The position numbers were made by a program, and so were the translations under genes. A model generated the notes under the pieces. It made no database searches and was not told where the DNA came from. It worked only from the letters and a program-made list of their open reading frames with translations. Below, one piece after another: positions 36,001 to 45,643 of a stretch of 64,000 nt of DNA. The stretch comes from Fremontodendron californicum (Eukaryota > Streptophyta > Magnoliopsida > Malvales > Malvaceae), in contig JAULJL010000027.1 of the NCBI GenBank assembly GCA_030761205.1, forward strand, positions 21,248,498-21,312,497, given 5' to 3'. Each line of letters opens with the position of its first letter. The stretch's first letter is position 1.

Positions 36001-36689
36001 CCATTTAATTCAAACATGATGGGACCTCAAATCAATGCTTAATAAGACATTAAGTATCAGTTTTAATGAGCCCAAGTACATCATTGAACATGGCTACTAG
36101 CGCTACCATATATTTATACATCCCAAGTTAGTTAAGTGCTTGGAACTGTTTGCTAAAATAGAGATGTTTACTTAATCTCTTAATGAACCCATAACATGTA
36201 AAATAAAGTGTTTGAAGTGCCTTATATGGTGGCATTTTAGGTGGAGTTCACCTATATGAGTGGAAGTGGTGCCACTTCTAGGAACAAAGGGCTTGGCTCT
36301 TAAGCACTCATGAAAGGATACAGGACATATGGCTAGTTATAGTGTCAAGCTTTGCTAAATAATTTTTTAATGAGTCTTGAAATGTTATGTGTGAATTAGT
36401 ACATGACTAGTTGCATAAAATTGTTGGTTCAAAGATTAAAATCGACCATACAATTTTGATTAGCTCAGTATCACTTAAGGTAGAAGTTTTAATAAGATAC
36501 TTTCACTTATGTATAAGATTTCTAAAATTATCGGATTTACTCCATTTTGAAAATGATGATAGATTGTTGGAATATTTTCAAAATAAACTGAAAGAAATAA
36601 AGTTAATTGATTAAACAATCAATTAAATGAGAAACTAACGTTTAAGAAGCTATCCAATAGCATCGAAAAAGTTTCAAGATAACAAAAAT

Positions 36690-36910
36690 TGATTTAAGAC
36701 ATTAAACAATCGATTAGAGAGGCTTTCTATATTGAGCATCTGAATGCCCAAGCTCGGGATTCGAATTCCATGTGGTTTAAGAACGAAAATTAGCATCCGA
36801 GACAAGTTTATGCTAAGGTATTCAGATGTCTGAACAAAGACATTCAATTGCCAGGTATTTAAAAGTGTTCTGGAACAAAAATACAAAGGGACATCCGAAT
36901 GCTCTAGTGC
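36690..36910 (+). repeat. Old Sirevirus-like LTR segment with repeated palindromes (right)
   Basis: Carries the array GCATCTGAATGCCC (36737), ATTCGAATTCC (36758), GCATCCGAGAC (36793), TATTCAGATGTC (36819) and CATCCGAATGCTC (36891). This is the same word family as 22871-23165. It lies 0.7 kb after the old RNase H end, as a 3' LTR should. Confidence 0.45.
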
Positions 36911-37789
36911 AATTTTGATAGCTTTTGTCCGTAAGAGCTAATTTGTTTCAAATGAGTTCAAACCTTTTCAAAATGTGTTCTTCCACTTGTAATGGGTTGC
37001 TAATAGCACCTTTTGATTTCCGAAAGATGTGAGATCAATGAAAAGACAAAATTGGTTATATTAAAAAAATACAATTGAAGAGTGACAACTTTTAATTAGA
37101 TCTCTATAAATAAAATTGTCAGAAATTATTCCAAGAGATATCTTGAATACTTTTAAACATACTCAAGAACACTACAAGTTCTGAATTCTTCCATCTCATT
37201 CTCATATAGACCAAATCTCCTATACATCATTTCTTGCAGAAAAGAATGTCTAAGAAAAATGATTTTTTCGTTCATTAGAAAGTGTTTAGTGTTTTAATTC
37301 ATTAAAAAATACATTCAAACAAGGGCTTTATTGTATCTTATGGTTATTCGATTCATTCCATTGCATATCATAAATGATGAGGATGGAATAAGCTTAAAGG
37401 AAAGTGGCATTATGTCCTTTCATGTTATGACTTTTCTTTTTACACCCACCGAAATTCTCTAAAACAACATTGAGTAGGTGAGAAAGAAAAAAAAAAAAAA
37501 AAAGAAAGAAGAAAGAAGAAGGGATCCAAGTGAACATTGATGAACTTGATCTTATCCAAATCTGTAGACTCAATCCAAATTCAATTCTAAAGTTCAATAA
37601 TTTTTTAGGTAGAATGTTGGACTCTTAATTTTAGTAATCAGGGTTCAAACTCTTATAATTTCAAATACCAAATATATATATATATTGATTAAAAAAAATT
37701 ATTTTAATTTTCATATAAATATATTTTTTGAACTTCAAATGCTTAAAAGATAATTGTTATTAATATTTAATACCTTATTGAAATATAAA
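36911..37789. other. AT-rich flank of the MULE
   Basis: Contains an A/G-rich run (about 37481-37520) and a short (AT)n. No gene and no clear boundary element. Confidence 0.4.
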
Positions 37790-38260
37790 GGTGTTTTGTC
37801 GATTTTTTATCACAATATAGCTAAAAAAATTATTTATCGAAATACCGTTGTTTTGAGATTAATTCCCAAAATCAGCTGGGAAATCGCCATCCTGCATGGC
37901 GATTTCCCAGCGTAAAATTTTAAAAAAATTCAAAAAACACCAAGGGAAATCGCCTTGGGGGGTGGCGATTTCCTTTGGTGGTATATAATTTTTTAAAAAT
38001 TTTTTTACTTAAATTTAAAAGTCCAACGGTTAGAAAAAAATACAAATTTATTTTAAAAATTTATATTTTAATTTTAAAAATTGCAAACGCGTATAAAAAA
38101 AAATTACCTTGGTTGTGTTTTTAATTTTTTAAAATATATATACTAAAATTTTATAAAAAAATAAAATTTAACTTATTATTAAAATTTTATTTCTTATTTA
38201 AATTTTATGATTTTTTTTTAGTTTTTAGTTAAATTTTAACATATAATATTTTTTAAAAAA
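37790..38260 (+). repeat. Left terminal inverted repeat of the MULE
   Basis: About 470 bp. The outer 235 bp hold two palindromes; the inner part is AT-rich. Its mate is split between 63563-63774 and 45190-45643. The arms have many substitutions and small indels, so the element is old. Confidence 0.85.
37875..37973. promoter_or_regulatory. Paired palindromes with GGAAATCGCC half-sites in the left TIR
   Basis: Perfect 16-bp inverted repeat at 37875-37890/37896-37911 (GCTGGGAAATCGCCAT with 5-base spacer). A second, 10-bp one lies at 37945-37954/37964-37973 (GGAAATCGCC with 9-base spacer). All four half-sites share GGAAATCGCC. In the right TIR the equivalent sites are degraded. The possible role as a transposase-binding array is inference. 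Confidence 0.7.
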
Positions 38261-38308
38261 AATAATAAAATTAAAAATTTTAAAATTAAAAAAAATTTCA
38301 AAATTTTT

Positions 38309-38373
38309 GAAGGCAACGGTAACTTGACCGTTGCCTTCATAAATTTCCCCCATACACCACTCTTCTATAAATA
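38309..38373 (+). promoter_or_regulatory. Palindrome and TATA box of the PMD gene
   Basis: GAAGGCAACGGT and ACCGTTGCCTTC form a perfect 12-bp inverted repeat with a 6-base loop (38309-38338). A TATA box CTATAAATA follows at 38365-38373, and the ATG at 38478 is 105 bases further on, behind a T/C-rich leader. It reads like a compact promoter at the inner edge of the TIR. Confidence 0.65.
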
Positions 38374-38477
38374 ACCTCCCTCCTCATTTTCTACAACTTA
38401 TTTTACTTTTTTTTCTTCTTTCTACAATCAATTTTTTTTCTACCAACAATATTTTTTTTCTACAACAATATTTAAAA

Positions 38478-41020
38478 ATGGCTTTATCATCATTATTGAG
38501 GTTGCAAGAAAATCACATATCCTCGATTATATTTAAAGAGGTAAGTAAATTGTTGTAATATTATTTGTATTACATTATCAATTTTTAGTAATTTTTTAAT
38601 TATTATTATTTTGTAATTTTATAGTTTTATAATTTTTATATTTTTAATGTTTTAATTATTATAGTTTTATCATTTTTTAATTATTATTGTTTTTTCATTT
38701 TATAGTTTTATAATTATTTTTTTTATATTGTTTAATTATTTATTATTATTTATTATTATAATTTTATAATTATTACTATATTTTCATTTTATTTATGTTA
38801 TATAGTTTTTTATTATTATATTTTTATAATTTTTTAATTATTATCATTTTTTCATTTTTTTAATTTTATAGTTTTTAATTTTTATATTATTTGATTATTT
38901 AATAATTATATAAATAATTTTAAAATTTTATATTATTATTGTTTTGTTATTTTATAGTTTTAGAAATTTTTAATTTTTATATTGTTTAATGTTTTAATTA
39001 TTATAGTTTTATAATATATTAATTTTTATAATTATTTAATTTAATTTAATTAATTATCAACAGGATACTCGTCGCGTGTTACGTTCGAGGAAATTTACAT
39101 TGGAGGACCCGCATGTATCTATTATCGTCCACTTATGAAGAGCTGGATTTTATCACGCAACTCAAATTCGACGATTTTTTATACAACCCGACTTAATTAG
39201 TGCATTGGTCGAACGATGGAGACCCGAGACGCACACTTTTCATTTTCCATTTGGTGAATGCACGGTAACTCTAAAAGATGTTGCGCTTCAACTTGGACTT
39301 CCGGTTCATAGCGATGTAGTTACAGGCGGAAGCTTGCTAGATTGGGATGAAGAGTGTCAAAATCTATTGGGCGCGGTACCTCCAGATGAGTATGTATCTG
39401 GCTCAACGGTGAGACTAAATTGGTTGAAATTCTTTCAGAATATTCCATTCCACGCACTGGAGAAGAGATACAATATGCTGCTAGAGCATATATTTTACGT
39501 TTGATTGGAGGATTACTAATGCCTGACAAATCGAGCAGTGGGTACATTTAATGTATCTTCCATTACTATGTGATTTAGAGTATGCGGCAAATTATAGTTG
39601 AGGTTCTGGGTGTTTGGCGATTTTGTATAGAGAACTGTGTCGGGCTACAGTTCCAAAAAACCATGACATAGGTGGATGTTTAGTGCTTCTACAATCATGG
39701 GCTTGGTATCGGCTGTCATTTCTTGCTCCAGACGTGGATGTTTCGGCTGTATACCCCCTTGCGCGCAGGTAATTATCTTTACTATTTTATTAATTTTGTA
39801 CGAACTTATATTTCTATAGGTCTATTAAGATTTTACATGCATTTTAACAGGTGAAGTAAGAGTAGGAGTAGAGATTTTACCGAGACTCCGACCGACTTTG
39901 CAAGTGTAAGATTGCGACTAGATCGAGTAGAATATGATAAGGTAAATGTTTTGATTGTTACATTCAAGTATTTTTGTATTTAATCCATATGAAACTAATA
40001 ATTTGTACTAATTATTCGCAGTTTCTGGGGATGCCATATTCCTCAAGTGAAATTATGGCATGCCTCTCATCGGATGCCTACAATAATTGTAATATATGGG
40101 AAGCAAACACAGCATTGATATGTTTTTCATATGTAGAGTGGCACCAAACTGACAGGGTGTTGCGACAATTTTGGATGCAACAACCAATTCCGCAAGCACC
40201 GGTGAACCTTGATAAGCTTCACAAGATCGACATGCGTGGGCGTCATGAAGAATTCTTGCCTGCGAAGCATGAACATTGGATCCATTGGTGAAATATACGT
40301 TGTCAACGAATTACGACAGGTTAACTGATTGTTGGTAATAATTTCAACCCATCTAATGATTACATAGGATGATATAAAAATGAAGGTCGGCCTTTTGTTT
40401 GTCCACCGTCAGTGTATAAGGATGTTAGAAGTATGCCAGTTACCGGATGAACTTCAACTCCAGTCCCTCCTACACAGGATATGGAAGCTCCTAGACCTAC
40501 TCGACAACGTGGGCGGACGCGTCAACCGGCCTTATCGGAGTTCACTCTATCGAAGATGTCATTTTGTCATCCTAAACTTGAACGGGATCATGGAGTACCA
40601 TCCAGTCATCGTTATTCAGTCAGTCACCCCAGATATGACATTGATAAGTGTTATCGACCATCACCGCCAATGACGAGGTTAGATGACCAGCTCCCCATCC
40701 TAAGTCCAAGTTCAGCATATCTAACATCAATGTATCAGTTTGGAACCCCTGCATCAGCATTTGATGGTACATAATTTCTGGGTCTATCTAGTAGTCAGGT
40801 TTCCTTTATGGGTGAACTAGGTGTTGGCTCCTCCAGTAGTGGGTTTCAATTTTTTGATACAGAAGAAATGGCAGATGACATACAACCGAAACCAGTGGCG
40901 GTTACAGCAAGAGGTCGTGGTTGACCGCGAATACGTGCCACTGACGAGGTTGAACGACGGGTCCAACCACCACGCACTAGGAGATCTCGACACCGTTGCT
41001 CTACACCACGCAATAATTAG
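38478..41020 (+). pseudogene. Plant mobile domain (PMD/MAIN-like) gene of the MULE, broken
   Basis: Apparent exons are 38478-38540 (MALSSLLRLQENHISS), 39064-39768, 39851-39941 and 40022 to about 41020, with GT-AG borders. The second exon has the PMD core: FIQPDLISALVERWRPETHTFHFPFGECT, then VTLKDVALQLGLPV, and after a frameshift ILRLIGGLLMPD and WAWYRLSFLAP. The C-terminus is Arg-rich (QPPRTRRSRHRC). Breaks are TGA at 39136-39138 (expected Arg), a frameshift near 39470, another near 39540, TGA at 39852-39854 and 40289-40291 (expected Trp), and more after that. PMD proteins (MAIN, MAIL1, the 'protein phosphatase 7 long form homolog' annotations) have known ties to MULEs. Several stops are CGA or TGG to TGA, as from cytosine deamination. 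Confidence 0.85.
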
Positions 41021-41357
41021 AATAAATGTACTTTTATCAATATAACGAGAATAATGTATTTTAAATTTGTAATATAAATTTATATGTTTTGCATTTCATG
41101 TTATTTATTTTAAATTTGTTGGAAAATTAATTTTTAATTTTTTTTATTTAGCATATCTAACTAGAATGTTAATGTTATTATTTAATTTATAAAAATGTAA
41201 TTTAATTTATTAGTCAATATATTTTTATAAAATTTCTTAATTTTATATAAAATAATAATCCAAATTACATGATAAATAGAAAAAAACTTGCATAACATTT
41301 TTCATTAATGGCAAAATATGTAAATATTACAAGTTATGAACACATGTAATTCCTTTA

Positions 41358-44059
41358 TTATTGATGCGAACTCTCCCCCGATGTGCTAGATTGATACGAA
41401 CATTTTTTACGGCTATGACCTTAATTTCTGTATAATTCACAACGTTTTGGTTGGCCTTTCTCCCTGAGGTCCATTTCATTACGAATACGACTTGATTTTG
41501 GCCGACCATGTGGATTTCTCCTCATTTCTTGATTGGGACACACTTCTAGACCATCATATTGAGGCCAATAACCTTCATTTCCAACTGCTTCGAACTCATG
41601 TCTATAAACATTCAATATAGTTTCCAATCTATAGACATTGTCCACATATTGCATGCAATCTACAAGGACATATGCACAAGCAACAACTATATGTGAACAA
41701 GGGAACCTTTGTGCTTGAAACTTCTCACAGTCACACCACATGTCACTAAGCTTGACTTTGTACTTCATTGCAGAAACACCCTCTTGTGGATCAACTAACT
41801 CTTCAATAAGAAAAAATTGATTTGCTCACGTAAAATTACGAACAAAGTGGGAGTTAGCTTTCCTTCGATTTTCTTGCATAGCCTGTGTAACTGTTTCACA
41901 GTATGTGTGCCCTTCCTCCATCATTGCAATTTTCTTGTTCCTCATCTTAACAAAACATGCAGCCAACCTATAATATGTTGATTGCACTAAAACAGTAATG
42001 GGAAGATGACGCATTCCCTTCAACACCGAATTGATAGATTCAGCTAGTTTAGTTGTCATATGGCCATAACGTCTTCCTTGATCATATGATTGGGCCCACT
42101 TCTCCTTGGGGATCCTATAAAGCCAATTAGCCATCTCTGCATTTTCTCCACGAAGATTCTCATACATGAAATGAAAATTCGGTCTCCTTAACTCGTATCC
42201 TAATAAAATTAAAAACAAAAGACTTGTGAATTTCAGTATTATTTTATATACTAAAGAAAATATAAGAGATAAAATAACTATGATTCGATTCCATACCCAT
42301 GTTAACAATGTGTCGACTCAATTCCTTATTGTTAAACTTCTTCATAAAGTTAGCTGCAATGTGTCGAATACAGTACACTGAATATGCATGTGGAGGATTC
42401 CATCCACTACCATCGTGTCTGATCGCAGCTTTGATGGCTTCATGTCGATCAGACATCAAGAATATGCCAAGCTATTTTGTCACATGTCTATGCAAATTAG
42501 TGAGAAAGAATGACCAAGCCTCCGTTGTCTTACCCTCCACAATGGCAAAGGCAATTGATAGTATGTTTCGGTTGCCATCTTGTGCAATAGCTAACAATAA
42601 TGTTCCTTTGTATTTTCCATATGAGAAAGTATCGTCTATTTGCACAATAGGTTTACAATACGGATACCCTTCAATGCATGATTTGAATGTCCAAAAGAGT
42701 CGATGGAATATTCTCTTACCCTAGACTAGTCGATCACCGTGATATACAGGAACCGTTTGCAATTCCACATTTGTACCAGGCACGAAATGTTGCATTGCAC
42801 CTAACCATTTAGGTAGCTCATTTTACGATCTATCCCAATCACCAAAAACTCGAACAATTGCCTTTTGCTTTACTTTCCATGCTTTCTTATAGGAGGTGGT
42901 GTATCCATACCGAATTCGCATCTCAGCGATCAAAACTGAAACGGAGATCTCCAGATTTGCTTGGACCAATGACAGAATGCATGAACAGATCATGTTAGAA
43001 TCTAACTTGCAATGATCTTGTGAATCCTCCCCGATGTGCAAGTATGAAGCCCTTCATATTTTCTAATCTCCCATGCTTGTTTCTTCTTCATAAATGTTGC
43101 CCTTATTCTCCAATTGCACCCTTTTCCCATACATTAGACATTTGGCATAATATTTATTTCGCTCATATTCAATTACTCTGTAATCTACAGAGTTTTTGAT
43201 GTTATAGTGCTTAATAGCTGAAAGCACAGCCTCTTTCATTGGAAATTGTAATCCAACACACAGATCAACTGTAGATGGATCAAATGTCAGAGGAGTAGCT
43301 AATGTATGAGCATACTCAGGAAATTCTGGCACTTGCATTGCCTCCAGATCCAGGGTGTGCATATGGGATGCAGCCTCATATGGGGGAAGATCTCCATGAG
43401 TGTTGAATCTCAGCAGCGACTACGTCTAGGTCAGAATCACTGTTGTCATCACTTGCGAATTCAGCATCCTCTTCCTGCTCACTAAAGTCACCAACATATT
43501 CACCATGGACTCCACATGGCGGAACAGGATCAACACCAGCTGGCTTATCTTCGAGGGCAGTAGGAATTGTTTGTGAGACTAATGAATTATGAAACGTTGT
43601 AGCTTGAGATAGCAGAACGACTTCTTCTGTGGGAACGTCGTATGTAGTGTAAACATAGAATGACCCAGAATCATCATCTTCTGTGGGAAAGTTTTCTGTA
43701 GTGCAAACATTTGAAGGCCCACAATCATCGTGAACATCCTCTATGTCAGCATATAACTCAAGTACACCAACATTTACAAATGTCTGATGAGCATAAAACA
43801 TGCATCTGGCATCATCATCATCTTCAAGTGAAAATTTTCTATATCGGACACATCAAAGAGGATGCCTATACTTAATCTCTGAAACTTTTTTTCTATTTCC
43901 AGCTTTAATTTTTGTATGAATTTGTAGCTTCAGTTCCTCTAATGTGACGTTTTCATCAACACGAAAACTTTTAGGATGTTCACAATCAAAGGTAGCATCT
44001 TCGTCAGTATTATGAATTTGGCCATTATAGTAGACCAATGCGATCAGTCTGTTGCTCAT
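41358..44059 (-). pseudogene. MuDR-family transposase of the MULE, broken
   Basis: On the minus strand, ATG at 44059 (MSNRLIALVYYNGQ) begins a short N-terminal domain, with TGA after KYRHPL near 43853. An acidic linker (43800-43400) follows, then the MuDR DNA-binding region (LCVGLQFPMKEAVLSAIKHY, about 43270-43200). The MULE catalytic core has QIDDTFSYGKYKG (about 42650), the second Asp in SDRHEAIKAAI (about 42450), and LAESINSVLKG with the Glu (about 42040). An intron at about 42302-42206 has GT-AG ends. A SWIM zinc finger (CDCEKF...CSH, about 41728-41690) and a terminal zinc-knuckle relic (to 41358, with one Cys changed to Tyr) follow. Stops near 42723 and 42470, and frameshifts near 43400 and 43060, make it non-functional. 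It is convergent with the PMD gene. Confidence 0.88.
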
Positions 44060-44234
44060 GTTGTGTAGTAATGAAACTGAGAATGATGAGAATGGAGATA
44101 TTATAACTCAGCAAAAGAAAGAAGAAATACAGAAGGATGAGAATGAGGAGGTATTAGCACTTAGAAAAAATCTGATTGAAAAACTGCTGTAAGGGGTATT
44201 GTAAACCTTCATCAGTATTATGAATTTATAATGG

Positions 44235-44822
44235 TTTATTATGTTGTACCGGATGATAAATCCCATCCTTTGTACAAGATGGAATCTGATTCCCATTTTC
44301 TGGCCAGGGTTAATTGACTGAAAAACTAATAACTCATTCAATGTAAAAACTGATGATAAATCTCATCTTTTGTACCGGACTGTCCAATAGTCCCATCCAT
44401 TGCAGAAGGAATCCAATTCTAAAATTTTTTGATGCATTTGATTGACTGGAAAATAGCTGAAACCTATCCCTAACCATAAATCATTACTCCCATCCATTGT
44501 AGAATGAATCCAATTCCAATATTTTCTGCAGCATTTGATTGACTGAAAAATAACTATAACCCTAACCCTAAATCTGGTCAATAGTCCCATCCATTGCAGA
44601 AGAAATCCAATTCCAATATTTTCTGCAGCATTTTATTGATTGGAAAATAGTTGAAACCCTAACCCTAAATCTAGTTAATAGTCCCATCAATTGCAGAAGG
44701 AATCCAATTCCAATATTTTCTGCAGGATTTGATTCACTGAAAAATAGTTGAAACCCTAACCCTAAATCATTAGTCCCATCCATTTCAAAAAGAATTCAAT
44801 TTAAATATTTTCTACAGCATAA
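44235..44822 (-). repeat. Tandem array of about 97-bp units upstream of the transposase
   Basis: Four good copies (starting about 44387, 44490, 44585, 44681) plus a degenerate copy on each side. Each has TCCCATCCATTGCAGAAGGAATCCAATTC-like sequence, then TTTTCTGCAGCATTTGATTGACTG, then CCCTAACCCTAAAT. It lies 180-760 bases 5' of the transposase ATG, so it may be promoter or enhancer sequence. Confidence 0.85.
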
Positions 44823-45189
44823 AATTAAAATAATAAATAAAATTTAATTTTATATAAAATTAAAATAAGAAATTAATTTAATTTTTATATAAAATTTAAA
44901 TAAGAAATCAAATTTTTATTTAAATAAAATTTAAATAATAAATAAAATTTTAATTTATATAAAATTTAAATAAGAAATACATTTTTTTAAATAAAATTTT
45001 AATAAGAAATAAAATTGTATTTTATATAAAATTTAAATAATAAATAATTTTTTTATATAAAATTTTAATAAGAAATATTTTTCTTATAATTTTAATAAGA
45101 AATAAATTTTATTTTCTATAAAATTAAAATTAAAATAATAATTTTTATTTTTATCTTTTATAAAATTTCATTAAAAATTAAATTAATTT
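44823..45189. other. AT-rich subterminal region of the MULE
   Basis: Made almost only of A and T, with repeated AAATTTAAATAAGAAAT-type words. Non-coding. Confidence 0.6.
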
Positions 45190-45643
45190 TTTATAAAATT
45201 AAAAAATTAATTAAATTATAAAATTTTAGTATACATATTTTTAAAAAAATAAAAACAAACCAAGATAATTGTTTTTTATTTAATTGTTTTATATCCGTTT
45301 GTTACAGATCTCACATATAAAATTTAAATAAGAAATCAAAAAAAAATTTATTTATATAAAATTTAATTAAGAAATAATTTTTTTATAAAAATTTAATAAG
45401 AAATATAAATTTATTTTTTAAAAATTTTAATAAAAAATAAATTTTCATTTTTTATAAAATTTTAATAATAAATTAAATTTTATTTTTTATAAAGTTATAA
45501 AATTTTAGTATGTATATTTTAAAAAAATAAAAAGCAAACCAAGGTAATTTTTTTTTATTTAAACTTTTTTATACCCGTTTGTAATTTTTAAAATTAAAAT
45601 ACAAATTTTAAAAATAAATTTGTAATTTTTTTCTAATCGTTGG
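45190..45643 (-). repeat. Right TIR of the MULE, inner part
   Basis: The reverse complement matches 38026-38260 of the left TIR. It contains two copies of the segment ACAAACGG.TATAAAA...ACCTTGGTTTG..., at about 45505-45595 and 45210-45310. This arm has therefore had a roughly 285-bp internal duplication that the left arm lacks. Confidence 0.75.

Noticed and set aside
37615..37665. Possible second SINE (GGTTCAAACTC near 37650)
   Set aside because: The B box has mismatches and no A box or tail is visible.
37780..37790. Target-site duplication for the MULE
   Set aside because: No matching 8-10 bp was found after 63774. The ends may be eroded.
44235..44822. CCCTAACCCTAAA words as interstitial telomere DNA
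   Set aside because: Only two telomere-like units per 97-bp repeat, embedded in unrelated sequence. This is not a telomere tract.
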